Shown here: positions 30,329 through 39,757 of the stretch, one piece after another
Layout of the letters: each line of letters opens with the position of its first letter
Numbering within the stretch: position 1 is the first letter of the stretch
Assembly: GCF_002261215.1 (NCBI RefSeq)
Contig: NZ_NEVS01000001.1
Span: 1,116,001-1,180,000 of the forward strand
Origin: Bordetella genomosp. 11
GTDB taxonomy: Bacteria > Pseudomonadota > Gammaproteobacteria > Burkholderiales > Burkholderiaceae_B
Direction of reading: 5' to 3'
DNA length: 64,000 bases
Position numbers and translations under genes: made by a program
The notes under the pieces: model-generated
Databases searched by the model: none
What the model was told of the DNA's origin: nothing
The model's input: only the letters and a program-made list of their open reading frames with translations

Positions 30329-30723
30329 ACAAATTGTCCCCCGAGGTCGATCGCCAGATCCGCATCGAACTGCTGCGCGCCCGCGCGGCCGTGGAGCGCG
30401 AAGCGCTGCTGCACAACGTTGCCGGACTGACCGACTCCCTGTCGCCCTCGCATCTGGTGAAGGCCCTGATGCCGCGCCTGGGCGCCAGCAATATGCCGGG
30501 GCTCGCGCTGCAGGCTTTTTCCCTGGTGCGCCGCTATCCGGTCATCATGTCGTCGCTGTCGGCGATCTTCCTGCGCGGCAAGCGGTCCCGGCTATTGAAG
30601 CTGGCCGGCGCCGCCGCGGTCGGATGGCAGGTCTATCGCGGCTGGCAGGCGCGGCAGGCGCAAGGACACGGCGACGGCCCTACAAGCCCAGTTCCCCCCA
30701 CATCGCGTCCACCTTCCGTTTGA
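30325..30723 (+). CDS. YqjK-like protein
   Basis: 132 residues. The N-terminus is helical and basic, the middle (about 92-108) has a hydrophobic [14 protein letters not shown] patch, and the tail is rich in Pro and Ser. It is the third gene of the yqjD-E-K-like set, translated from the ATG that overlaps yqjE. Its last 44 bases run over the 3' end of ubiD on the other strand. Confidence 0.7.
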   Translation: MNKLSPEVDRQIRIELLRARAAVEREALLHNVAGLTDSLSPSHLVKALMPRLGASNMPGLALQAFSLVRRYPVIMSSLSAIFLRGKRSRLLKLAGAAAVGWQVYRGWQARQAQGHGDGPTSPVPPTSRPPSV

Positions 30724-32224
30724 CGGCTTCGTCCATGAGTATGGGCCGGCCCCATTCGCGGTCGGTCTCGCCCGGCCATTTGTTGGTGGCGTCCAGGCCC
30801 ATCTTGCCGCCCAGCCCGGAAACCGGCGAGGCGAAATCCAGGTAATCGATCGGCGTGCGTTCCACCAGCGTGGTATCGCGCACCGGGTCCATGCGGGTCG
30901 TCATCGCCCAGACGACCTCTTTCCAGTCGCGCGGGTCGACGTCCTCATCCACGACCACGATGAACTTCGTGTACATGAACTGGCGCAGCACGCTCCACAG
31001 GCCGAACATGACGCGTTTGGCGTGGCCCGCGTACTGCTTGCGGATGGACACCACGGCCAGGCGGTAGCTGCAGCCTTCGGGTGGAAGGTAGAAGTCGACG
31101 ATCTCGGGCAGCTGGCGGCGCAGCAGGGGCACGAAGACTTCGTTCAGCGCCACCCCCAGGACCGCCGGCTCGTCCGGCGGCTTGCCGGTGTAGGTGGAGT
31201 GGTAAATGGGATCGCGCCGCATGGTGATGCGGTCCACCGTGAACACCGGAAACCAATCGCGTTCGTTGTAATAGCCGGTGTGATCGCCGTAGGGGCCTTC
31301 CAGCGCCATTTCGTAGCCGGTATCCGCCGGCGGCGCGACGCCGTCGGGCACCGACGGTGCCCGCGCCCGCGGATCCGTGCTGGGCAACAGGTGGCCCTCC
31401 AGGACGATTTCCGCGTAGGCGGGGACCGATAGATCGCTGCCCAGCGCCTTGGCCACTTCCGTGCGCGACCCGCGCAGCAGGCCCGCGAACTGGTATTCCG
31501 ACAGGGTGTCCGGGACCGGGGTGACGGCGCCCAGGATGGTCGCGGGATCCGCGCCCAGCGCCACGGCGATCGGAAAGGGCTGGCCGGGATGGGCCTGGGC
31601 ATGCTCGCGGAAATCCAGCGCGCCGCCGCGATGCGACAGCCAGCGCATGATCAGCTTGTTGCGGGCGATCGGCTGCTGCCGGTAGATGCCCAGGTTCTGG
31701 CGGCGCGCGCGCGGCCCCTTGGTGATGACCAGTCCCCAGGTCAACAGCGGCGCGACGTCGCCGGGCCAGCAGGTTTGCAGGGGCAGGCGGGACAGGTCGA
31801 CATCGTCGCCCTCCAGGACGATCTCCTGGCACGCGGGGCCGCGGACGTTCTTCGGACTCATGTCCCACAGCGCGGCTTTCAGCATCGCCACCTTGGCAAA
31901 GGCATCGCGCAGGCCCTTGGGGGCTTCGGGCTCGCGCAGCGACGCCAGCAACTCGCCGGTTTCGCGCAGGGCCTGCACATCGTCGGCGCCCATGCCCCAG
32001 GCGACGCGGCGCGGCGTCCCGAACAGATTCGCCAGCACCGGCATCGTGGCGGGCGCATCCTGGTGGCGGGCGTTCTCGAACAGCAGCGCCGGCCCGCCGG
32101 CGCGCAGCACGCGATCGGCGATCTCCGTCATTTCCAGCTGGGTGGAGACGGGGGCGGCGATGCGTTTGAGCTCGCCGCGCGCTTCGAGTTGGGCGATGAA
32201 ATCTCTTAAATCTCGGTATTTCAC
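30680..32224 (-). CDS. ubiD: 3-octaprenyl-4-hydroxybenzoate carboxy-lyase UbiD
   Basis: 514 residues. It decarboxylates 4-hydroxy-3-polyprenylbenzoate in ubiquinone synthesis using prenylated FMN. The start [14 protein letters not shown], the NLGIYR.Q segment and EIVLEG.. motifs are as in UbiD. The length is slightly longer than E. coli UbiD. No ubiX is in the window, so prFMN must come from elsewhere. It is divergent from the lytic transglycosylase gene. Confidence 0.95.
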   Translation of the reverse strand: MKYRDLRDFIAQLEARGELKRIAAPVSTQLEMTEIADRVLRAGGPALLFENARHQDAPATMPVLANLFGTPRRVAWGMGADDVQALRETGELLASLREPEAPKGLRDAFAKVAMLKAALWDMSPKNVRGPACQEIVLEGDDVDLSRLPLQTCWPGDVAPLLTWGLVITKGPRARRQNLGIYRQQPIARNKLIMRWLSHRGGALDFREHAQAHPGQPFPIAVALGADPATILGAVTPVPDTLSEYQFAGLLRGSRTEVAKALGSDLSVPAYAEIVLEGHLLPSTDPRARAPSVPDGVAPPADTGYEMALEGPYGDHTGYYNERDWFPVFTVDRITMRRDPIYHSTYTGKPPDEPAVLGVALNEVFVPLLRRQLPEIVDFYLPPEGCSYRLAVVSIRKQYAGHAKRVMFGLWSVLRQFMYTKFIVVVDEDVDPRDWKEVVWAMTTRMDPVRDTTLVERTPIDYLDFASPVSGLGGKMGLDATNKWPGETDREWGRPILMDEAVKRKVDAMWGELGL

Positions 32225-32368
32225 GGGAGGCCTACGGGAGAGCGGGTGTGAATTCGCAGAAGTTAGGCAAACTTGCTCAACGTTGCATGTTACTTGCGGG
32301 ATTTGTTACATATGGGCAGCCGATAAGAGGTTAACATCCCCTTCCCTATAAAACGCAGGAGGTCTCCA

Positions 32369-33226
32369 ATGCCTTATGCGTCAGTGGCCAGTTATCCGTT
32401 CAGGCAATTGGCACAAGGCGTTCACCGCTATATCGGCGAATGGCTGCGAATCTGTGCCGTCTACCTCGGCATCGCCGTCATCGTCACCGTTAGCATGGGT
32501 TTGGCTCTGCCCGGTCTGCGCGACCAGGCGCTGCAGGTGCACAAGGCTTTGTTGACGGCGCTCGCGCCCGCGACGGTCCCGCCCATGGGCGCGGACAGCG
32601 CGCTGGCGGACGCCGATACCGCGGCCGACCTCGATCTCGACACGGACAAGCCATCCGGCACGCCGGGCGCGGTCGCGCTTGCCGTACCCGAAGCGGGCAG
32701 TAACGCCACCGCCTTTCTCACCCCCTTGCCGCATCCCGTGGCCAAATCTGGGTCGCGGGGAGATGGCGTGAGCAGCGCGCAAACCGAAGCGCTGCGCAAC
32801 TATATCTCGCGCAAGTACAAAGTGGCATCCGATGCGACCGCCGTGCTGGTCAATACGGCGTACAAGGTCGGACGCGAGCTGAAGGTCGATCCCTTGCTGC
32901 TGCTGGCGGTCATTGCCGTGGAATCCCGCTACAACCCTTTCGCCGAAAGCAGCGTGGGGGCCCAAGGATTGATGCAGGTGATGACCAGCGTCCACCAGTC
33001 CAAGTTCGATGCCTATGGCAAGAAGGGCGCGCTGGATCCGGTCGCCAATATCCGCGTCGGCGCCGGCATCCTCAAGGATTGCATCAAGCGGCGCGGCTCC
33101 GTCGAGGCCGGCCTGGCCTGCTATGTCGGCGCCAGCGGCCCGAACGATGGCGGCTATGGCGACAAGGTCCAGGCCGAGCGGCGCCGGCTGGCCGTGGCGT
33201 CGGGCATTCCCCTGGCGCGCGAATAG
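32369..33226 (+). CDS. Membrane-anchored lytic transglycosylase (SLT domain)
   Basis: 285 residues. A single membrane helix (about 28-50) leads to a linker of low complexity and then an SLT/lysozyme-like domain. The catalytic Glu185 lies in VIAVESRYNP, followed by GAQGLMQVM and a NIRVGAGIL segment, as in MltE/Slt70-like enzymes. It would cut peptidoglycan from the periplasmic side of the inner membrane. The ATG follows CAGGAGG by about six bases. Confidence 0.88.
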   Translation: MPYASVASYPFRQLAQGVHRYIGEWLRICAVYLGIAVIVTVSMGLALPGLRDQALQVHKALLTALAPATVPPMGADSALADADTAADLDLDTDKPSGTPGAVALAVPEAGSNATAFLTPLPHPVAKSGSRGDGVSSAQTEALRNYISRKYKVASDATAVLVNTAYKVGRELKVDPLLLLAVIAVESRYNPFAESSVGAQGLMQVMTSVHQSKFDAYGKKGALDPVANIRVGAGILKDCIKRRGSVEAGLACYVGASGPNDGGYGDKVQAERRRLAVASGIPLARE

Positions 33227-33233
33227 CCTGCCT

Positions 33234-34397
33234 TCAGCGCAGCCCCGCCAGGAAGCCGCCGATGCGGCCGGCGGCGGCGCGCAACTGGTCCATGCCGGTG
33301 GTATACGCGAAGCGCATGCCGCGGCTGGCGTGGGCCGGCCCGAAATCCAGCCCCGGCACGGCCGCCACGCCGGCTTCGTGCAGCAGGCGGGTGGCGAAGC
33401 GGTCGCTGTCCATGCCCCAGCGCGAGATATCGGCATAGATATAGAAGGCGCCGTCCGGCTTGACCGGCACGTCGATACCCAGTTCCTGGAAGGCGCCCAG
33501 CAGGAAATCGCGACGCTGGCGGAAAGCCAGCCGCCGTTCTTCATACAGCGCCAGCGTGTCGGGCGTAAAGCAGGCCAGGGCCGCGTGCTGGGCCAGCGTG
33601 GGCGCGCAGATCGCCAGGCTGGCGGCCATTTTTTCCACGGTCGCCACCATCGCCTGCGGCACGATCAGCCAGCCCAGCCGCCAGCCGGTCATATTGAAGT
33701 ACTTGGAAAAGCTGTTGATGACCACGACCTCGTCGTCCAGCGCCAGCGCCGAACGCGGCTCGCCGTCGTAGGACAGGCCCAGGTAGATTTCGTCCATCAG
33801 GGTAAAGCCGCCACGCGCCGCGGTTTCGCCCAGCAGCTCGGCCAGTTCGGCTTGCGCGATGGACGTGCCGGTGGGGTTGCTGGGCGATGCGATGATGGCG
33901 CCGCGGGTGCGCGGCGTCCAATGTTCGCGCAGATCGGCCGCGGACAGCTGGAAGCGCTTGGCCGGCGTGCTGGGGATCAGCCGCGGCCGTCCGCCGGCCG
34001 CCAGCACGAAGTTGCTGTTGGCGGGATAGGACGGGTCGGGCATCAGGACTTCGTCGCCCGGATTGACCAGGGCCGCGCAGGCCAGGGACAGCGCGCCCGA
34101 GGCGCCAGACGTCACGATGATGCGGGCAGGGTCCACGTGCGCGCCGAAGCGGGTGTAGAAGCCGGCGATCGCCTCGCGCAAGGCGGTCAGCCCGGCCGGC
34201 GGGCTGTAGCCGCTCAGTCCGGCGCGCGCCGCGCGTTCCAGCGCTTCCACCACCTGCGGGGGCGCGGTAAAGTCCGGTTCGCCGATGCCCAGGCTGATAA
34301 TGTCGCGTCCGGACGCCTGTAGCGCCTGGGCTTGCTTGAACACCTCCACCGCGTGAAAAGTCAGGAATTCATGAGTACGGTCGGCGAGGGGATACAT
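33234..34397 (-). CDS. PLP-dependent aminotransferase, class I
   Basis: 387 residues. The PLP lysine is Lys232 in INSFSKYFNMTGWRLGW, with Asn174 in SPSNPTG and Asp202 in the LMDEIYL strand, the usual fold type I set. The overall pattern is of the AspC-like/YfdZ group of bacterial aminotransferases. The substrate is not clear. It ends seven bases before the lytic transglycosylase stop (convergent) and is divergent from the FAD-like gene. Confidence 0.88.
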   Translation of the reverse strand: MYPLADRTHEFLTFHAVEVFKQAQALQASGRDIISLGIGEPDFTAPPQVVEALERAARAGLSGYSPPAGLTALREAIAGFYTRFGAHVDPARIIVTSGASGALSLACAALVNPGDEVLMPDPSYPANSNFVLAAGGRPRLIPSTPAKRFQLSAADLREHWTPRTRGAIIASPSNPTGTSIAQAELAELLGETAARGGFTLMDEIYLGLSYDGEPRSALALDDEVVVINSFSKYFNMTGWRLGWLIVPQAMVATVEKMAASLAICAPTLAQHAALACFTPDTLALYEERRLAFRQRRDFLLGAFQELGIDVPVKPDGAFYIYADISRWGMDSDRFATRLLHEAGVAAVPGLDFGPAHASRGMRFAYTTGMDQLRAAAGRIGGFLAGLR

Positions 34398-34441
34398 ACG
34401 CTGGGTGCTATCGGCGGATACGAAGAAAAGGGATTGTAGTC

Positions 34442-35386
34442 ATGCAGCCATCGCGACGCGCGTTTCTCCTGGGGCGGCCGGCCCCGCGCACGCCGTGGCA
34501 GGTCTTCTGCCATAGCCTGCGCCGCGTCTGCGACGGGGAGCTGAAGTCGATGCACGCCGGCGTTCCCGCCGCGGATACCTCCGGCACGGCGGTCTCTCCG
34601 GCGGCGGACGATGCGGTGCCGCAAGCCGCCTGGACGCCTTTGGCGACGGCGGATGTGCGGCAGGCCAGGGCGCTGTGTGCCGAGCATGGCATCCAACTGG
34701 CGCTGGCCGGATCGACGGTGTCCACGGAAGGGCGGCCGGTGTTGTGGGTGGATCCCGCGCGGCTGGACCGGCTCGTGCGCGAACCGGGCCCGGTACCGCG
34801 CTGGCGCGCGGGGCCCGGCGTGACCCTGGGCGAGCTGGCGCAAGCCGGCCTGCGCCAGTTTGCCGGCGCGGCGCCCGGCCGCACCCTGGCGGCCTGGTTC
34901 GCCGACCGCGACGCGGCAGCCTGGCCGCCAGGCCGGGGCGATCTGTCCGGCGTGCACGCGGCCGATGTGCTCCTGGCCGACGGGGTGGCCGACACGCTCG
35001 GACCCTTCGGCGCGGACGATGGCCTGCCCTTGCGCAGCGCGGCATTGCAGCAATTGGTGCCGGCGCTGTTCCGCATGGCGGGTGCCGCCGAAGCCCAGTG
35101 GTGCCGGGAACAGCCCGCCTGGCCCGCGCACTACAGGCTCGATGCGCTATTGCCGCAGGCGCCCGCCACGCTGAACCTGGCCCGGATGCTGCATGGCCAT
35201 GCGGGCACGCTGGCATGGCTGGAAAGCCTGGTGCTGGAGCCGGTACCGATCGGATCCGCGGTCGCGGAGCAAGCCGGCGCGGCCGCCCGCGCCGATGCCT
35301 GCCTGCCGCCGGCCCAGGCGCGTGCGCTGGACAGGCGCGTCAAATCGCATTTCGATCCGGCCGGCGTCTTCCCCGAACTCGCATGA
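34442..35386 (+). CDS. FAD-binding-like protein related to GlcE, degenerate
   Basis: 314 residues. The middle has the layout of a PCMH-type FAD-binding protein: VDPARLDRLVREPG....RAGPGVTLGELAQAGLRQF, then a region where GlcE has its flavin-binding glycines, and an ending FDPAGVFPE like glycolate oxidase GlcE. The usual glycine-rich FAD loop is not clear, so flavin may not be bound. There are no glcD or glcF genes beside it. ATG 34442 starts with basic residues. Function unknown. Confidence 0.55.
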   Translation: MQPSRRAFLLGRPAPRTPWQVFCHSLRRVCDGELKSMHAGVPAADTSGTAVSPAADDAVPQAAWTPLATADVRQARALCAEHGIQLALAGSTVSTEGRPVLWVDPARLDRLVREPGPVPRWRAGPGVTLGELAQAGLRQFAGAAPGRTLAAWFADRDAAAWPPGRGDLSGVHAADVLLADGVADTLGPFGADDGLPLRSAALQQLVPALFRMAGAAEAQWCREQPAWPAHYRLDALLPQAPATLNLARMLHGHAGTLAWLESLVLEPVPIGSAVAEQAGAAARADACLPPAQARALDRRVKSHFDPAGVFPELA

Positions 35387-35685
35387 ATCGACGTGGCGTT
35401 TGCGCCGCAACCGAAGCGTCCCGGCAGCGCGTGCCGCGCCTGCGATTCATCGCGCGGCGGCGCCGCATTTCGGCCGAATTTCGTGGCCGGAGTAAGATTA
35501 AAGACTTTCCAGATGTAAGGGATGATGGCCAGACCAGCATTGGCGCCGTCGTTTCTTCCTGCGGCGAGGGCGCGCGAGAGCATGGGCGGTGGCCGGTTCC
35601 GGCACCGTCTTCGGCGGCTAGCCTGTCAAAGGACTAGAATCCTGCGTTTTCGGTTTTCAACTTTCTTCACACGTATCAAGCGATC

Positions 35686-37974
35686 ATGGACGCCAATCTG
35701 CGCAAGGCCGCGCTCGAATATCACGAGCAAGACCGCCCCGGCAAGATCTCGGTCACGCCGACCAAGCAACTGACCAACCAACGCGATCTGGCTTTGGCCT
35801 ATACGCCCGGCGTCGCGGCCGCCTGCGAAGAAATCGTCACCGATCCGGTGAACGCCTACCGCTACACCAGCCGGGGCAACCTGGTCGGTGTGATCTCCAA
35901 CGGTACGGCCGTTCTGGGCCTGGGCAACATCGGCGCGCTGGCATCCAAGCCCGTGATGGAAGGCAAGGCGGTGCTGTTCAAGAAGTTCGCCGGCCTGGAC
36001 GTCTTCGACATCGAGATCAACGAGACCGATCCCGACAAGCTGGTGGAAATCATCGCCGGCCTGGAGCCGACGTTCGGCGGCATCAATCTGGAAGACATCA
36101 AGGCGCCGGAATGCTTCGTCGTCGAGCGCAAGCTGCGCGAACGCATGAAGATTCCGGTCTTCCATGACGACCAGCACGGCACCGCCATCACCGTTTGCGC
36201 GGCCTTCATCAACGGCCTGAAGGTCGTGGGCAAGGACATCGCCAAGGTCAAGGTGGTCACCTCGGGCGCGGGCGCCGCGGCGCTGGCCTGCCTGGAGCTG
36301 ATGGTGGACCTCGGATTGCCCATCGAAAACATCTGGGTCACCGATATCGAAGGCGTGGTGTACGAAGGCCGTACCACGCTGATGGATCCGGACAAGGCGC
36401 GCTTCGCGCGCAAGACGGAGCTGCGCAAGCTGGGCGAAGTGATCGAGGGCGCGGATGTGTTCCTGGGCCTGTCCGCCGGCAACGTGCTCAAGCCCGATAT
36501 GGTCGCCGCGATGGCCGCCCGCCCGCTGATCCTGGCGCTGGCCAACCCAACGCCGGAAGTGCTGCCCGAAGTCGTCAAGAGCGTGCGCGATGACGCCGTG
36601 ATGGCGACCGGCCGTTCCGACTACCCGAACCAGGTCAATAACGTCCTGTGCTTCCCGTATATTTTCCGGGGGGCGCTGGATGTCGGCGCGACGACCATCA
36701 CCCGCGGCATGGAAAAGGCGGCCGTGTACGCCATCGCCAAGCTGGCGCAGGAAGAACAGAGCGAGGTCGTGGCCGCGGCCTACGGTACCTTCGACCTCTG
36801 TTTTGGTCCCGAGTACTTCATTCCCAAGCCCTTCGATCCGCGCCTGATCGTGCGCATCGCGCCCGCCGTGGCCAGGGCCGCGATGGAAGAGGGCGTCGCG
36901 ACGCGTCCGCTGGCCGATATGGACAACTATATCGAGCAGCTGCAGCAGTTCGTGTATCACTCCGGCGCCTTCATGAAGCCGCTGTTCGCGGCCTCCAAGC
37001 GCCTGGTGCGCGAGGGCGGCAAGGCGCGCGTCGTCTACACCGAAGGGGAAGACGAACGCGTGCTGCGCGCCGTGCAGGTCGTGGTGGACGAAGGGTTGGC
37101 CAAGCCCATCCTGGTGGGCCGTCCCGCCGTGCTGGCCGCGCGCATCGAACGCCTGGGCCTGCGTATCCGCCTGGGCGAGGACGTCGAAGTCACCAATCCC
37201 GAATACGACGAGCGCTTCCATCGCTACTGGACCACGTATTGGGAATTGATGTGCCGCCGCGGCATCACCAAGGAAATGGCGCGCGTCGAAATGCGCCGCC
37301 GCCTGACCCTTATCGGCGCGATGATGGTGCACCTTGGCGACGCGGACGGCATGATCTGCGGCACGGTCGGCTCGTATGCGGATCACCTGCGCTTCATCGA
37401 CGAAGTGATCGGCAAGCGGCCCGGTTGCAATGTGTACGCCGCCATGAGCATCCTGCTGCTGTCCGAGCGCACCGTCGTGCTGGTCGACACGCATATCAAC
37501 GAGGAACCCAGCGCCGAACAGATCGCCGAGTTCACCATCGCCGCCGCGCAGGAAATGAATCGCCTGAACGTGGCGCCGAAGGTCGCGCTGCTGTCGCGTT
37601 CGAACTTCGGTTCGGGCAGTTCCTCGTCCGGCGCGAAAATGCGCGCGGCCCTGCAGCTGGTGCGCGAGCGCGCGCCGGAGATCGAAATCGACGGTGAAAT
37701 GCACGGCGATTGCGCGCTGGACGAAGAACTGCGCCTGCGCATCCTGCCGTCCTCCACGCTGAAGGGCACCGCCAACCTGCTGGTGTGCCCCAACGTCGAT
37801 TCCGGCAACATCGCGTACAACCTGCTGAAGACCGCGGCGGGCGGCAACGTGGCCGTCGGGCCCTTCCTGCTGGGCGCCAACGCACCGGTGCACATCCTTA
37901 CCTCCAGTTCCACGGTGCGCCGCATCGTCAACATGACGGCGCTCGCCGTGGTGGACGCCAACAACCGCCGCTAG
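35686..37974 (+). CDS. maeB: NADP-dependent malic enzyme, MaeB type
   Basis: 762 residues, the length of bacterial MaeB. The N-terminal malic enzyme domain (about 1-430, with YTPGVA and [11 protein letters not shown]) decarboxylates malate to pyruvate; the C-terminal half resembles phosphotransacetylase and is regulatory. It is preceded by a 299-base gap without a gene and followed by a strong terminator at 37994-38037. No clear Shine-Dalgarno sequence sits in front of the ATG. Confidence 0.94.
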   Translation: MDANLRKAALEYHEQDRPGKISVTPTKQLTNQRDLALAYTPGVAAACEEIVTDPVNAYRYTSRGNLVGVISNGTAVLGLGNIGALASKPVMEGKAVLFKKFAGLDVFDIEINETDPDKLVEIIAGLEPTFGGINLEDIKAPECFVVERKLRERMKIPVFHDDQHGTAITVCAAFINGLKVVGKDIAKVKVVTSGAGAAALACLELMVDLGLPIENIWVTDIEGVVYEGRTTLMDPDKARFARKTELRKLGEVIEGADVFLGLSAGNVLKPDMVAAMAARPLILALANPTPEVLPEVVKSVRDDAVMATGRSDYPNQVNNVLCFPYIFRGALDVGATTITRGMEKAAVYAIAKLAQEEQSEVVAAAYGTFDLCFGPEYFIPKPFDPRLIVRIAPAVARAAMEEGVATRPLADMDNYIEQLQQFVYHSGAFMKPLFAASKRLVREGGKARVVYTEGEDERVLRAVQVVVDEGLAKPILVGRPAVLAARIERLGLRIRLGEDVEVTNPEYDERFHRYWTTYWELMCRRGITKEMARVEMRRRLTLIGAMMVHLGDADGMICGTVGSYADHLRFIDEVIGKRPGCNVYAAMSILLLSERTVVLVDTHINEEPSAEQIAEFTIAAAQEMNRLNVAPKVALLSRSNFGSGSSSSGAKMRAALQLVRERAPEIEIDGEMHGDCALDEELRLRILPSSTLKGTANLLVCPNVDSGNIAYNLLKTAAGGNVAVGPFLLGANAPVHILTSSSTVRRIVNMTALAVVDANNRR

Positions 37975-38342
37975 GCGGTCCCGCGCCCGCGACAGGGCCG
38001 GAAGAAGGCAGGCCGACAGGCGCCTTCTTCCGGCCCTTGTCTTTCGAGCGCCGGAAACGGGCGCCTCGCCCTGCCTTTATCTTCTCGACGGCAGAAGGCG
38101 GGTGCGCTGCCCGGCCCGGGACGCCGCGGATCCGGCTTCGCCCCCTTTAAGGGGCGGCGCGCAGCGCTTGGCGGGTGAGACTTTCCTGGCATTTTCCGAC
38201 GCCCAGGCGTCGACCGTGGATCGCGCGTATCGAGGCGGCGCAAAAACATGGCGCGATGCGATTGATCGAACCGGCTTATGTCGATACGATGCAGCGTATT
38301 CCGCGGATGGTCGCGGTGGATTTTTTTGCAGGAGGTCCGAGC
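37975..38342. other. Intergenic stretch between maeB and barstar-like gene
   Basis: 368 bases. It holds the maeB terminator and then a second symmetrical element, CCCCTTTAAGGGG (38142-38154), in the line GCCCCCTTTAAGGGGCGGCG. A long open frame runs through the latter part in phase with the barstar-like gene but has no ribosome site of its own. Confidence 0.5.
37994..38037 (+). terminator. Terminator after maeB
   Basis: A perfect 16-bp stem, AGGGCCGGAAGAAGGC and GCCTTCTTCCGGCCCT, around a 12-base loop, followed by TGTCTTTCG. It starts 20 bases after the maeB stop and is the strongest hairpin in the stretch. Confidence 0.85.
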
Positions 38343-38807
38343 ATGGCCAGAACCGGTCAGCCCGCATTGCAGCGACAGTTGCAGCGTGGCGGCGAGCTCG
38401 ATGCCGCTGCGCTGGACAAGCAATCAGTGGTCGAGGCCACTGGTGAGCTGCGCGCGGCCTTGTACGTCGCGGACTGCGATCGGGCGCGCAGCCGCTCGGC
38501 CGTCTTCCGCGCCATCGCCAAGGCGGTGGACTTCCCCATGCATTTCCGCAGTTTCGACGAACTTTCCGATTGCCTTTCCGATACCGTGCTGGATCAGAAG
38601 GTCGGCGTCGTGCTGTGGCTGTACAAACTGCACTCCGGCGATCCCGCGCTGGAGGAAGACGCCGCGCGCATCATCTCGATCTGCCAGGATGTGACCGAAT
38701 ACGCGCGCGAAAACGGCCGGCTGTTCGCCTACATCGTCGAGCATGCCGGTGCCCATCCCGCGGCAGAGCCCGGCGTGGCCGCGGCGCGCTACGGCGAGGC
38801 CGATTGA
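38343..38807 (+). CDS. Barstar-like protein, no partner RNase seen
   Basis: 154 residues. ATG 38343 is chosen because GCAGGAGGT lies just upstream, although the frame is open far earlier. The C-terminal 90 residues resemble barstar: LYVADCDRARSRSAVFRAIAKAVDFP..F.SFDELSDCLSD, where the helix-strand pattern and the acidic helix are kept. Barstar inhibits barnase-type RNases. There is no barnase-like gene in the window. The last 19 bases overlap rsmE on the other strand. Many relatives are of unknown partner, so the immunity role is uncertain. Confidence 0.7.
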   Translation: MARTGQPALQRQLQRGGELDAAALDKQSVVEATGELRAALYVADCDRARSRSAVFRAIAKAVDFPMHFRSFDELSDCLSDTVLDQKVGVVLWLYKLHSGDPALEEDAARIISICQDVTEYARENGRLFAYIVEHAGAHPAAEPGVAAARYGEAD

Positions 38808-39562
38808 AGCGGGCCAGCGGGCTCGTTTTCGTCCCAGGCCAGTAGCGCGGTCGTCGCGGCCACCAGGGCCAGGCCGGCGGTTTCGGTACGCAGTACGCGG
38901 GGGCCGAAGCTGGCGGTAAGCACACCCGCCGCGCCGGCCGCCGTGCGCTCCGCATCCGACCAGCCTCCCTCCGGGCCCACCAGCAGCGCGATCGAACGGG
39001 TGTCCCGCGCATTGTCCAGTGCCGTCTTCAATGACGCGCCGCCTTCCGGGTGGCATAGCAGGCGCAGTCCGGTGGACGGCGTTTCCAGCCAGCGCGCCAA
39101 TGGCGTCACGGGTTCGATGTGCATCAGCCGGTTGCGCCCGCATTGTTCGCTGGCGGACGCGGCGATGCGGCGCCAATGCGCCAGGCGCTTGTCCTGGCGC
39201 TCTCCGTTCAACTGCAGGACGCTGCGCTGGGCGGCGATGGGCACCAGCTGCCGTACGCCCAGCTCGACGGCCTTTTCGACGATCCAATCCATTTTGTCGC
39301 CCGACGGCAGCCCCTGGACCAGCGTGATCCCGCCGGCCAGTTCCGCCTCGCGCGCATCGTGGGCGCCCAGTTCGGCGTGGACCGTCCTGCCGGCGATGCG
39401 CAGGGTGGCCGGATACTCGCCGCCGTTGCCATCGAACAGCACTACCGTGTCGCCGTCGCGCAGCCGCAGCACCCGGGCGGCGTGGTGGGCGATGGCGTCG
39501 GGCAATTCGATGCGCGCGTGCGCGGAGAGCGCGAAGGGGCAGTGGAAGCGGGGACCGGGCAT
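38789..39562 (-). CDS. rsmE: 16S rRNA (uracil-1498-N3)-methyltransferase RsmE
   Basis: 257 residues. It methylates U1498 in the 30S subunit. The knotted SPOUT domain has [10 protein letters not shown] and [14 protein letters not shown] near the C-terminus, forming the SAM-binding knot, and an N-terminal PUA-like part has [13 protein letters not shown]. It is convergent with the barstar-like gene and divergent from tkt. Confidence 0.95.
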   Translation of the reverse strand: MPGPRFHCPFALSAHARIELPDAIAHHAARVLRLRDGDTVVLFDGNGGEYPATLRIAGRTVHAELGAHDAREAELAGGITLVQGLPSGDKMDWIVEKAVELGVRQLVPIAAQRSVLQLNGERQDKRLAHWRRIAASASEQCGRNRLMHIEPVTPLARWLETPSTGLRLLCHPEGGASLKTALDNARDTRSIALLVGPEGGWSDAERTAAGAAGVLTASFGPRVLRTETAGLALVAATTALLAWDENEPAGPLQSASP

Positions 39563-39757
39563 GGGGATGTCGTCGTGGCGTGCGTGGCGGAATCTTACCG
39601 CCCGCGCGGTGTCCTCCGCCCGGGCGAGGCGGCATTACGCCGCCCGGGGGAGGCCGCCCCGGCGGGCGGCTCCCGGCCCGGTGCTAAAATCGTGAGCTCT
39701 TCAAACCCTATACCCGGCCCCTTTTTGTACCTTCGCCGGGAGACGAGCCCTTCGAGC

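Noticed and set aside
35626..37893. A 755-codon minus-strand frame opposite malic enzyme
   Set aside because: Shadow of maeB; compositionally odd and without motifs.
38175..38342. Longer start for the barstar-like gene
   Set aside because: The upstream residues look random and the strong AGGAGG lies in front of ATG 38343.
39119..39757. N-terminal extension of transketolase over rsmE
   Set aside because: The frame is open but overlaps rsmE antisense; homology begins only at ATG 39758.
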